This document shows, in pieces, positions 19,486 to 28,343 of a stretch of DNA of 64,000 nt. Positions within the stretch are counted from its first letter, which is position 1. Every line of letters starts with the position of its first letter. Under the pieces are notes generated by a model that had not been told where the DNA came from, did not search any database, and worked only from the letters and a program-made list of their open reading frames with translations. The position numbers and the translations under genes were made by a program. The DNA comes from Acidobacteriota bacterium (GTDB lineage Bacteria > Acidobacteriota > Terriglobia > Acidiferrales > UBA7541). Location of the stretch: positions 124,001 to 188,000 of the forward strand of contig QHZD01000019.1 in the NCBI GenBank assembly GCA_003225315.1. Reading direction: 5' to 3'.

Positions 19486-19703
19486 TTCTTCGCCCGCCTT
19501 CTCACTTTGGAGTGCGGCGGCTCGCCGCCACTTTTCCCACTTGAACAATCCTCACCACCCCACCTCTCATTCCGACCGGAGGGACGGCGGTTTTTGCCGT
19601 CCCGCAGTGGAGGAATCGCGCCTCAACTTCTAAATGCAGACGGGTTAGCCACTCATTTCAGTCTCCCATCCATTATTTCTTAACTTGACACTTAAAGTGA
19701 TGA

Positions 19704-22700
19704 GTGTATCGTTGCGTCGGGCATCCTCTCAGCGCTCCCGGCCGGTCCCATCGCTGTCCCGCTATGGACCATCAGCGGCGCGCGGAATGTACGCGGGGTC
19801 ATCTCTTGGGACGGTTAAGGCACTGCGTCCCGGCAACGGTTCTCCTCTCGCTCGTACGGATTTGTGCGGGTTGCGGTGCTGCATCTTCAAGTCCTCCGCC
19901 TCCGCCCGTGGCGGATTTCGCTCTCGCCCTGTCGTCGAATTTCATTTCCATCGCGCAGGGTGCCACAAGTCGCTCCGTCAACATCTCCGTGAACGCCGTG
20001 AATGGCTTTACCGGCGCCGTCCAGGTAACGCTCACCGCGATTCCCACCGGCGTCACCTCGAATCCCGCGAGTCCTTTCACTGTCGCCGCGGGCGCGAGCA
20101 CTTCCGTTATCTTCGGCGCCTCCGCAAGCGCGACGACCGGGAATTTTACAATCTCCGTGCAGGGCGCCAGCGGCACACTGTCTCACTCGGCCAGCCTCGC
20201 TGTCGCCATTCAGGGCGCCATGAGTCCCGCGCTTCCGCGCACCGCTTATGCGCGCACCGATTCCACTTCATCTTCCGACGATCCCTTCGGCGAGCCGCAC
20301 CATCGCCACATTGCTTACGATCCCGCGAACAAACATCTCTTCGTTGCCAATCGCGCCATGAATCGTGTCGATGTCTTTTCCACCACCAGCCAGTCTCCCA
20401 TCGCGCAAATTTCGATCCCAGGCGCAAGCAGCGCTGATCTTTCTGCCGACGGTTCAACCGTTTGGGTTGGCACAGCCCTCGAACAGATCGTCGCCATCGA
20501 CACTTCGTCGCTGCGCATCAGAAATCGCTACTCGTTAACCGGACTCACTCCTGTACCAAACACGATTTTCAGCCGTCCCCTCGAAGTTCTTTCGCTTTCC
20601 AGCGGCAAGTCCATGGTGCGCCTGCGCCAGCCCGTCTCCTCCCAAGCTCTGCTGGCGCTGTGGGACCCCGCGACGAATTCGCTCACTAACCTTACTTCCG
20701 CTGCCCCTGCGGTTTTCCAGCAAGGTGTAGGTGTTATTGCGCGCACGGGCGACCATTCGAAAGTTCTCGCCGCGGCCAACGACTCTAGCGGGGGACTCGC
20801 GCTGTTCGACTCCGCAGGCAACGTCGTTGCAGGCCCGCTCACGCTTGGCGCAGGTTTAATCTCGATCGCCGCAGCCAACGCCGACGGCAGTCGGTTTGCC
20901 GTGCTCTTAGCGGCAAGCGGGAGCACGCAACTTCTTTTGCTAGACGCATCTCTCAAACAGGTTGCCGCCTATGCTCCTGCAGTCGCGCACGGAGTCGCGT
21001 TCTCAATCGACGGGAATCGTTTGTACCTCAGCGAGTCTTCCTCCGGAGCGCCTTTCGTCACCGTTCTCGACGGTCACACTGCCCAGCTCATCGGCCGCGT
21101 CCCCGATGCGGCCATTCAGGGCATCTCCTCGGAAATCGAGGACGTGGACGAAACGCAACTGCTCTTCGGCGTTTCGAATCACGGTGTCAGCTTTGTCGAT
21201 ACTTCAGCGCCGGCAAATTTGTCCTCTCTCGCTCCGGCCATCGCCGCAGCGCCAAGTCTCATACCTTCAGAGGGTCCGCTCGCTGGCGGAACCTCCGTCG
21301 TACTTGCCGGCCAGAATTTCACTTCCCCTGCGCAACTAAAATTCGGCGCGCAATCAGCATCAGGGGTCACCGTTTCCGGCCCCGCTCAAGTCCAGGCGAC
21401 TTCTCCTCCAAGCCTCGCGAACGGCGCCGTCAACCTCACTGCCTATTTTCAGAACGGCTGGCTCACTATTGTCTCGGACGCCTTCAGCTACGGCCCACAA
21501 ATCTTAAAGGTCTTGCCAAACGCCGGGTCGAATGCCGGCGGCGACTCCGTGCAAATCTACGGCTACGGTTTCGGTAGCGATCCAACGAAAATCACCGTGA
21601 AGATCGGTGGCGCAATTGCCACTGTGCAAAAAGCTGAGAGCGTGACGACCATCATTCCTTCTCTCGGGCTCGACGCCAGTTATCCTTTTTCGCTGGAACG
21701 CATTACTCTTCAGACATCTCCTGGCTCTTCCGGCAAAGCCGACCTTTTCCTCGCTACCCCTGCGGGCTCTACAACCTCGGCGAAATCATTCCAGTATCTT
21801 CAGAGCGTCCAATCGCATTCGAAACCCGCTCTCTTCAAATTCCTGCTCTACGACCAGCAACGGCAGCACATCTACTTGACGAACATCGATCACGTCGATG
21901 TTTTCGACCTCCAGCAAAATATTTTCCTCCCCCCGCTCCAGCCCCCGGGCGGTCCTCCTCCAAACGCGGGACTGCGCGGCCTGGCTCTGACACCCGACAG
22001 TTCTCAGCTCGTCGTGGCTGACTTCGGCGCACAGAGCGTGTATCTTCTCGATCCTGTTCTGGGAACCGGCACGACTGTGCCCGTCGGCGGCGTCCCCGGC
22101 TTCACAAACTCCGGTCCTGCGCGCGTCGCCGCCACCAGCACGCAAACCGTATTCGTCGGTCTCAGCGGTGAAGGCCGTTCCACGGGAGCCTGTTCCGCGT
22201 GTCTCGCCCAGATGAATCTGACGGTGAGCCCGCCAACCATTCAGCCCGCTCCACAGCCGGAGGTCGCCAGCATCACGGGCGCGCCGCTCGTCCAAGGCTC
22301 TGCCGCGGGCGATCGTGTTTTTGTCGCCTTCGGCACTGCTTCCGGCGGTCCTTTCGCGGTCTGGAACGCCAGCGCCCCGAATCAGTTCGTCACTTCCGCG
22401 GCCAATGCCCCCACAACAGATTTGGGAGCTTCGTCCGACGGCAGCATGTTTGTCTCCAATTCGAATGGCGCAACCGAAATGCACGCCGCGGATCTTTCTC
22501 TAACTTCCGTCCCCGCTTCCGCTGAACTTGAGCAAATCCCCGGGCGAGTCCTCGTGCCCGGCGTTGCTCTCCATCCTTCCGGCGCGTTGCTCTATCAACC
22601 TTTCCTGACCGGTGCGCCCGGCAGCGCCGGCGTGAAAGGTGGCATCGACATTCTCGACGCGCATTCGGGTGCGCTGCGTTTACGAATTTTTCTTCCGCAA

Positions 22701-23090
22701 CAATTTATGACCGATATCGATGGTCTTCATGGCAGCTTCCTTACCACGGATGAAAATGGTCAGCGCCTCTTCGCCATTACCTCTTCGGATGGCACGCCAC
22801 AAAACTCCGCCTTAACGATTATTCAGCTCGTCGCCGTTCCTCTGGGAATTGGCACGATTGCGCCCGCAACGGTTCCCGCTGCGGCCGGCGCCACCCTGAC
22901 TGTCCGCGGCAGCGGCTTCCAGAACGGCGCCACCGTCAGCATCAATGGAAAATCCGCCAGCGCCACATTCAAGGACATCAACACTCTCCTCGTCGTCACT
23001 CCCAGTCTCACGCCCGGCTCTCAGCAAATCGCCATCACAAATCCCGACGGCGAATCCGTTTCCCTCGACGCCGCCTTCACCGCCAACTAA
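19704..23090 (+). CDS. Large secreted/lipoprotein-like beta-propeller protein with IPT/TIG repeats
   Basis: YVTN-like segments (HIAYDPANKHLFVANRAMNRVDVF) and three TIG-like repeats (PSLIPSEGPLAGGTSVVLAGQNF; VLPNAGSNAGGDSVQIYGYGFG; IAPATVPAAAGATLTVRGSGFQNGATVSINGK). N-terminal ~60 aa start uncertain. Confidence 0.8.
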   Translation: MYRCVGHPLSAPGRSHRCPAMDHQRRAECTRGHLLGRLRHCVPATVLLSLVRICAGCGAASSSPPPPPVADFALALSSNFISIAQGATSRSVNISVNAVNGFTGAVQVTLTAIPTGVTSNPASPFTVAAGASTSVIFGASASATTGNFTISVQGASGTLSHSASLAVAIQGAMSPALPRTAYARTDSTSSSDDPFGEPHHRHIAYDPANKHLFVANRAMNRVDVFSTTSQSPIAQISIPGASSADLSADGSTVWVGTALEQIVAIDTSSLRIRNRYSLTGLTPVPNTIFSRPLEVLSLSSGKSMVRLRQPVSSQALLALWDPATNSLTNLTSAAPAVFQQGVGVIARTGDHSKVLAAANDSSGGLALFDSAGNVVAGPLTLGAGLISIAAANADGSRFAVLLAASGSTQLLLLDASLKQVAAYAPAVAHGVAFSIDGNRLYLSESSSGAPFVTVLDGHTAQLIGRVPDAAIQGISSEIEDVDETQLLFGVSNHGVSFVDTSAPANLSSLAPAIAAAPSLIPSEGPLAGGTSVVLAGQNFTSPAQLKFGAQSASGVTVSGPAQVQATSPPSLANGAVNLTAYFQNGWLTIVSDAFSYGPQILKVLPNAGSNAGGDSVQIYGYGFGSDPTKITVKIGGAIATVQKAESVTTIIPSLGLDASYPFSLERITLQTSPGSSGKADLFLATPAGSTTSAKSFQYLQSVQSHSKPALFKFLLYDQQRQHIYLTNIDHVDVFDLQQNIFLPPLQPPGGPPPNAGLRGLALTPDSSQLVVADFGAQSVYLLDPVLGTGTTVPVGGVPGFTNSGPARVAATSTQTVFVGLSGEGRSTGACSACLAQMNLTVSPPTIQPAPQPEVASITGAPLVQGSAAGDRVFVAFGTASGGPFAVWNASAPNQFVTSAANAPTTDLGASSDGSMFVSNSNGATEMHAADLSLTSVPASAELEQIPGRVLVPGVALHPSGALLYQPFLTGAPGSAGVKGGIDILDAHSGALRLRIFLPQQFMTDIDGLHGSFLTTDENGQRLFAITSSDGTPQNSALTIIQLVAVPLGIGTIAPATVPAAAGATLTVRGSGFQNGATVSINGKSASATFKDINTLLVVTPSLTPGSQQIAITNPDGESVSLDAAFTAN

Positions 23091-23247
23091 GTAGGGCAGA
23101 CATTCCTGTCTGTCTGCTTTGTCCTGTCTGTCTCTCTCCTCCGCATCCCTTCTAACCTTTTCGCCGTATCCTCATCCAACTTGTAGAAGATAAAATAGCC
23201 AGATTCGCCGCCAGGTAACTTGCCTTGCGGCCCCTGAGAGGATTCGA

Positions 23248-24219
23248 ATGGAAACGCGAAAACTGGGAAAGTCCGATCTTACAATTACGCGCGTTGGCTT
23301 TGGCGCCTGGGCTCTCGGTGGCGGCGGCTGGGAATTTGCCTGGGGTCCGCAGGACGACGCCGATTCCATCGCCGCAATTCATCGCGCGCTGGAGCTCGGT
23401 GTCAACTGGATCGACACCGCCGCCGTTTACGGCCTGGGCCACTCCGAAGAAATCGTAGCGCGCGCGCTGAAGGAATGGGGCGGCCCGCGGCCTTACGTTT
23501 TCACCAAGTGCGTCTTGCGCTGGAACGAGAAAGGAAAAATTTGGAAAGAATTCAGTCCCGTTTCCATTCGCCGCGAATGCGAGGACAGTCTCCGCCGCCT
23601 CCAAGTCAACACCATCGATCTCTACCAAATGCACTGGCCTCCGGAGGACAACAAACCCGGAATCGAAGAGGCCTGGCAAACGCTCGCAACACTGAAGGCC
23701 GAAGGCAAAGTGCGCTGGATTGGCGTGTCCAACTTCAACGTCGACCAAATCAAGCGCGCCGAGAAAATCGCTCCCGTCACTTCTTTGCAGCCGCCCTACT
23801 CCATCGTTCGCCGGAAAATTGAAGCGGACATTCTTCCGTATTGCCAGCAGCAGGGAATCGGTGTGATCAATTATGCTCCGATGGCCTCAGGCCTGCTCAC
23901 TGGAGCCATGACTCGCGAGCGCGCCGCAGCTCTGCCTGCGGATGATTTTCGCAGCCGCAATCCGGAATTTCGCGAGCCGCGCCTTTCGAAAAATCTTGAA
24001 CTTGTCGAACGCCTCCGTCACGTCGGCGCGCGTCACGGCCGCACTCCCGGCGAAGTGGCCATCGCCTGGACTTTGCGTCACCCCGCAATCACCGCTGCCA
24101 TCGTTGGCGCGCGCAACGCCAAGCAGGCCGAAGGCGTCATGCGCGCCGGCGAATTGAAACTCACCGCCGACGAGATTGCGGAAATCGAAGGCGCTGCGGC
24201 CCTTGCCACTGCCCGGTGA
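23248..24219 (+). CDS. Aldo/keto reductase
   Basis: METRKLGKSDLTITRVGFGAWALGGG..., NWIDTAAVYGLGHSEEIVARAL, IDLYQMHWP, KVRWIGVSNF. Confidence 0.95.
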   Translation: METRKLGKSDLTITRVGFGAWALGGGGWEFAWGPQDDADSIAAIHRALELGVNWIDTAAVYGLGHSEEIVARALKEWGGPRPYVFTKCVLRWNEKGKIWKEFSPVSIRRECEDSLRRLQVNTIDLYQMHWPPEDNKPGIEEAWQTLATLKAEGKVRWIGVSNFNVDQIKRAEKIAPVTSLQPPYSIVRRKIEADILPYCQQQGIGVINYAPMASGLLTGAMTRERAAALPADDFRSRNPEFREPRLSKNLELVERLRHVGARHGRTPGEVAIAWTLRHPAITAAIVGARNAKQAEGVMRAGELKLTADEIAEIEGAAALATAR

Positions 24220-24300
24220 GATTGATCAATCAGGCGCAGAATCGAACTGTAGTGATCAAGCGTCGCACTCTTTCAAACAATTTGTTGCAGCCGGCCCGCG

Positions 24301-24735
24301 CTAGGCGCGCTGGTAGTCGGGCCTCCAGCATTTGATCAGTTGCTTGATGGCCTTGCGCTCCGTCACCTTTTCGTCCAGAACTTTTCGGGCCAGCGCCGGC
24401 AACTCCGCATCACTCGCGAAACGCATGGCAACAATCTGGCCGATCGTCAGCTCGGCGCACCTCGCCTGCAAATCCGCGGGCAGCACCTGCGCGTATCGCA
24501 GCCTTTCTTCCAGCCGAATGACGCGGTCCTGCACCGCCAGCGCAAACAGCCGTGCCTGAAACGCCAGAATTACCAGCGCCGCGGCTAGAATCACACCAAA
24601 GATTCCGGCGAAAGAAAAGCCCAACTTCCAAAGCCGAACCAGCGACCAAACAAAGTTAATCACAAAAACCGGCACAGCGAAAAAATGAAACGTGGGAACA
24701 AACTTTCCATGATTCGCAAAATTCTGTTCTTCCAT
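24301..24735 (-). CDS. DUF6526-like small membrane protein
   Basis: MEEQNFANHGKFVPTFHFFAVPVFVINFVWSL...RLFALAVQDRVIRLEERLRYAQVLP; family name from memory. Confidence 0.75.
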   Translation of the reverse strand: MEEQNFANHGKFVPTFHFFAVPVFVINFVWSLVRLWKLGFSFAGIFGVILAAALVILAFQARLFALAVQDRVIRLEERLRYAQVLPADLQARCAELTIGQIVAMRFASDAELPALARKVLDEKVTERKAIKQLIKCWRPDYQRA

Positions 24736-24764
24736 TGGTCTACCTTCCTTATGATAACTTCATG

Positions 24765-26084
24765 CTACTTCGCCAGCTCGTTCTTGAAGACCGCTCCGTT
24801 GTGCATTACAAAGCGGACGTGCTCCAATTCTTCAATGCTCTTCAGCGGATCTCCTGATACTGCGATCACTTCCGCATACGCACCGGGAGCGAGCACACCG
24901 ATTTCGCCTTTCATGTCTAGCATTTCTGCCGCTCGCGAAGTCGCCGATTGAATCGCGTCCATAGGCACCATTCCCAGCCCAACCATGCGCTTGAATTCCT
25001 GCGCGATCGGTTCAGTCCAAGGAATTCCGCCCATGTCCGTTCCAAAAACAATTTTCAAATGGGCCTGCAATGCTTTCTTGAAAGTGATTTCATGCACCGC
25101 AGCGCGCGCGCGGTCGCGCTTTCCCGCTGGAGTGTCCGGCTGCGCCCAGTCGTCGTAATACGGTGAAAGCGTCGGGCAATACCACGTGCCTTGGCGCTGC
25201 ATCTGCGCCATCTGCTTATCCGTAATTTCCAATCCGTGTTCGATGGAATCGCATCCGCCATCCAGCGCCCGCTGGAGACCGATGCCGTTGTACGCGTGGC
25301 ACGCCACTTTTTTCTGCCATCCGTGCGCTTCATCAAGGATGGCTTGCAACTCTTCCACAGTCAGCGTGGGCTGCGAAACCAGATTGCCTTGCTTGTCCAC
25401 CCACGAGCGGTGCGTCATGTACACCTTGAGCCAGTCGGCTCCGTGCTCCAGCTGCTGCCGCGCGGCTTTCCGCGCTTCCACCGGCCCGTCGACAAGTTGC
25501 GCGCCCTTGGGCATTTCCAGTTCGGGCGCGTAGCCTTCCAAGGTGTATCCGCCGGTCGTGGAGATTGCTCGCGTGGCGCCAAAAATTCTTGGCCCGGGAA
25601 TCGTGCCTTCCTCGATCGCTTGCTTGATTTCGATGTCGCCGTAGCCCGCACCTTCCGTCTCCACATCGCGAATGGTGGTGAAACCCTGCTCCAGCGCGCG
25701 CCGCGCCGCGTAGGTCGCGCGCGCCGCCCGCAACGCGATCCCCGCCTTCAAGATGTTCTCGTCGTAACCGCCCTTTTTCGGATCTTCGCCCCACAGGAAA
25801 ATGTGGGTGTGCGAATCGATCAGTCCCGGCAGCACCGTGGCGCCAGAAAGGTCAATCACCTTCGCCCCATCGGGGATCTTCGTGGAAGCGTCGACTACTT
25901 TTTCAATGCGTTCGCCGCGCACAAAAATAAGCTGGTTCTTGCGCGGTGATTCGCTGACTCCGTCAATCAGCGTCCCGGCGCGGATTACAGTGAGCGGCGC
26001 CGGGGGCGGAGACATGGACTGACTCCGTGCGGAAACGGGGCACAGAGTCAGTGCGAGCGCGAAACAAGAAAGAGAAAGACGCAT
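24765..26084 (-). CDS. Secreted amidohydrolase (Xaa-Pro dipeptidase/imidazolonepropionase-like)
   Basis: Signal peptide MRLSLSCFALALTLCPVSARS; metal motif LPGLIDSHTHIFLWG; GADWLKVYMTHRSW; FGTDMGGIPW. ORF opens at 26210 but 26084 is the better start. Confidence 0.92.
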   Translation of the reverse strand: MRLSLSCFALALTLCPVSARSQSMSPPPAPLTVIRAGTLIDGVSESPRKNQLIFVRGERIEKVVDASTKIPDGAKVIDLSGATVLPGLIDSHTHIFLWGEDPKKGGYDENILKAGIALRAARATYAARRALEQGFTTIRDVETEGAGYGDIEIKQAIEEGTIPGPRIFGATRAISTTGGYTLEGYAPELEMPKGAQLVDGPVEARKAARQQLEHGADWLKVYMTHRSWVDKQGNLVSQPTLTVEELQAILDEAHGWQKKVACHAYNGIGLQRALDGGCDSIEHGLEITDKQMAQMQRQGTWYCPTLSPYYDDWAQPDTPAGKRDRARAAVHEITFKKALQAHLKIVFGTDMGGIPWTEPIAQEFKRMVGLGMVPMDAIQSATSRAAEMLDMKGEIGVLAPGAYAEVIAVSGDPLKSIEELEHVRFVMHNGAVFKNELAK

Positions 26085-26161
26085 GCGGAGCTCCTCAACA
26101 GCGTCCGGTAGCTTGCCGCAAAGCGACGGGCGATTGCAACCATTCCGCACGGCCCCAGAGT

Positions 26162-26721
26162 TCATGACGGTTTCTTCCTGGGGTCGGGCTCTGGGATAGA
26201 AGGATCCCAAGTATTGTGGGAGGCGGAAGCAGAATCTGGCTTTATCTTTTGGGTCGAGGTTTCGTCTGGGCTTGACTGCGGGAGCGAGTCTGAGCCGGGG
26301 ACAAGATTAGAATCTTCGACGGAGTCGGTGGCTTCGTTTTTTGTGGAGACGTTGAGCAGCGGACTGGCGGGGTAGGTGATTCCAGCGGCATTGTCGGCGT
26401 CGATGGCGGGGAGAGTGCGGAGGAGCAAGCTATTGATGTATGCCAGAACGGCGGCGCGGCGAGGGGAAATGTGGTTTTTAGCGAGAAGCTCGTACAGGTT
26501 GCTGAGAGAGTAGTTGATGCCTTGTGCGGTTTGGAGGCCTTGGGAATTGCGGATGAGAGGAGCGTAGACGTTGCTCGTATCTTTCTGTTTTTCGATGGCG
26601 AGGTGATGCGAACAGAGAAGGGAGTTCTGGTCGGAGGCGAAGAGACGGCATTGGCGGCCCGACGGCGTGTAAAACTGGCAGCGAGTGGAAAGTGCGGAGG
26701 GGTTAGCGGCTTGCAGTTTCA
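26162..26721 (-). CDS. Hypothetical protein with N-terminal Cys/His motif (RCQFYTPSGRQCRLFA...LCSHH)
   Basis: ORF 26162..26842; likely start MKLQAANPSALSTRC at 26721. Cys-x7-9-Cys...Cys-x-x-His pattern suggests a small metal-binding module. Confidence 0.6.
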
Positions 26722-26993
26722 TTTTGGTTCTCCATGGAGGGCGGAGGTTACCCCCACCGCGGGTGTTTTGGGGGAAAGAGTGCGGAAGTGACTGTAAACA
26801 AAGAGATTGAGTTTTGGCGCGTGCCAAAGAGTGCGCAAGCAACAGGAAGCAAAGGAGATATAAGAAACAAAGGGGAGTAAGAGGTCAAAAGTTCAAAGTT
26901 GAAAGTTGAATGCACGGGAAGGACAGGGGAAGGATCCTGAGCAGGTGGGGATGTCCAGTCGAAAGGAACACCTTGGCGAAGGTGGAGTCGAGC

Positions 26994-27025
26994 CCTTTCC
27001 GGCAGGGCCGGAATCTTCGATCGAC
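26994..27025. repeat. Palindrome-containing dispersed repeat, copy 1
   Basis: CCTTTCCGGCAGGGCCGGAATCTTCGATCGAC; related copy at 56557-56590 (CCCCGACAGGGGTCGGGATCCTCGATCGAC). Confidence 0.5.
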
Positions 27026-27052
27026 GATGCTGAGGGTGAAGATTCACGACAC

Positions 27053-27081
27053 ATAATACCACAGAATATATAGTCTGTCAA
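27053..27081 (-). promoter_or_regulatory. Candidate strong sigma70 promoter (TTGACA-17-TATTAT), minus strand
   Basis: Reverse strand reads TTGACA GACTATATATTCTGTGG TATTAT; the -35 lies in the left arm of a 9-bp inverted repeat. Confidence 0.6.
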
Positions 27082-27108
27082 ATATAATTATAGTACTAGT
27101 ATTTGACA
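27076..27108. promoter_or_regulatory. Operator-like inverted repeat TGTCAAATA-N15-TATTTGACA
   Basis: Perfect 9-bp arms at 27076-27084 and 27100-27108. Confidence 0.5.
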
Positions 27109-27143
27109 AGAAGCGCTATTGGTTCGAACGGACCCACAAAGAG

Positions 27144-27164
27144 AAGAAAACAAAGGGGTAGAGC
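27144..27164. repeat. Short dispersed repeat copy (AAGAAAACAAAGGGGTAGAGC)
   Basis: 20/21 identical to 27986-28006. Confidence 0.5.
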
Positions 27165-27532
27165 TCACTGAGGGCGGGGGAAATTCGGATTGGACGGGTA
27201 CAAGTGGAATTGACGGTGTTGGCGGAGGCGAAGCGACTGATTCCGGTCGCCGCGAGAGGTTGATAGTCAACAGTTAAGAGTTCAAGGTAAGAACTTGAAA
27301 CAAACCGGCCCAATGCCGGCAGGCGGAGAAAGGGGCGCATCGATCGCCGACCGGCACTCTGCGGCGCGATCATTTGCCCGGTTTGGGGATGACTCAGCGG
27401 GTCAAAAGGTTTCAGTGGCATGCATTAGGCACACCCAGAGTTTGCTGTTCTGGGGGAACCGGGTATCTGGGCGAGGAGAGTAGCCTAGTGCGAAGGTATT
27501 CAAGTTCGACGTATGCTGCGGGTTCTTGCGCG

Positions 27533-27715
27533 TTACGCTGCCTCGGCTGTTTCGTAAATTCTCTCTGTCTCATCCCAAATGCGCGTAAGTTCGCGGCCTT
27601 TTGAGCAAAGGTCTTTCAGCGCCGCCCGCTCCGCCCCTGCCTCACGGCATCGCTTGCACCGCCACCAGTGCAGGGCAGCGCGCTCGAAAGCATCTTCCGG
27701 GTCAAGTGTCGTCAT
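27533..27715 (-). CDS. Small hypothetical protein (60 aa) with CxxC motif
   Basis: MTTLDPEDAFERAALHWWRCKRCREAGAERAALKDLCSKGRELTRIWDETERIYETAEAA; purine-rich sequence just upstream. Confidence 0.45.
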   Translation of the reverse strand: MTTLDPEDAFERAALHWWRCKRCREAGAERAALKDLCSKGRELTRIWDETERIYETAEAA

Positions 27716-27985
27716 TTCTCACCACCATCCAGTTCTAGTACCATTCAGCACGCAGAGTCGCAGAGCGCCCACACGCGCGCAACCCTGTCCGGCTGGCCAG
27801 CTTACTGCCAGGTGAAAGTCCTTCTTGGTAACAAATTGCGTTTTTTTGCGGCTGCCATAGTGCCTTGCAAGAGGAAAGTCAACCTTGTTTCTGTTAAAAG
27901 ATATTCTTGTTATGGAAAAGGCACGATCGGCAGCCGGGGAGCGCGCCGCAGCCGGGTGCATTCATGCAAATGGGCGCGTAAGTGA

Positions 27986-28006
27986 AAGAAAGCAAAGGGG
28001 TAGAGC
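27986..28006. repeat. Short dispersed repeat copy (AAGAAAGCAAAGGGGTAGAGC)
   Basis: 20/21 identical to 27144-27164. Confidence 0.5.
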
Positions 28007-28079
28007 CTGCTGGGAGCGCGGTAACCGTTGACGGGCTATAAGTACTATAAGTATAAGAAGGTGCTGTCCCGGTAGACGA

Positions 28080-28322
28080 TCAGAAGCGTTCCCGCTCGGC
28101 CGCGAGCTGCTCGGCACCCGAAACCTTCATGCGCTTCTTGCCGAAGGTCTTTTTCTGTCGGGCGAGGAAGTCGGGGAAAGCCGCGGGGGGAACGGTGGCT
28201 GGCGGGAAGAGGCGCGCAATCACGCGTTTGCGCTTGGTGATGTGGATTTCCTCGCCGTCGCGGAGAAGATCCTCGACGGCAGAGAAGCGATAGCGCAGAT
28301 CGCGGACGGTGGCTTTCTTCAT
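28080..28322 (-). CDS. Type II toxin-antitoxin antitoxin, Phd/YefM (prevent-host-death) family, apparently orphan
   Basis: MKKATVRDLRYRFSAVEDLLRDGEEIHITKRKRVIARLFP; starts inside or next to a perfect palindrome. Confidence 0.8.
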   Translation of the reverse strand: MKKATVRDLRYRFSAVEDLLRDGEEIHITKRKRVIARLFPPATVPPAAFPDFLARQKKTFGKKRMKVSGAEQLAAERERF

Positions 28323-28343
28323 GTGATGCATTTTAGCATCACA
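28322..28343 (-). promoter_or_regulatory. Antitoxin operator palindrome with extended -10-like TGCTAAAAT
   Basis: TGTGATGC-ATTTTA-GCATCACA perfect 8-bp arms directly at the antitoxin start codon. Confidence 0.65.

Noticed and set aside
27110-27140. Possible tRNA T-arm (GGTTCGAAC)
   Set aside because: No matching acceptor stem, D-arm or anticodon arm could be assembled around it.
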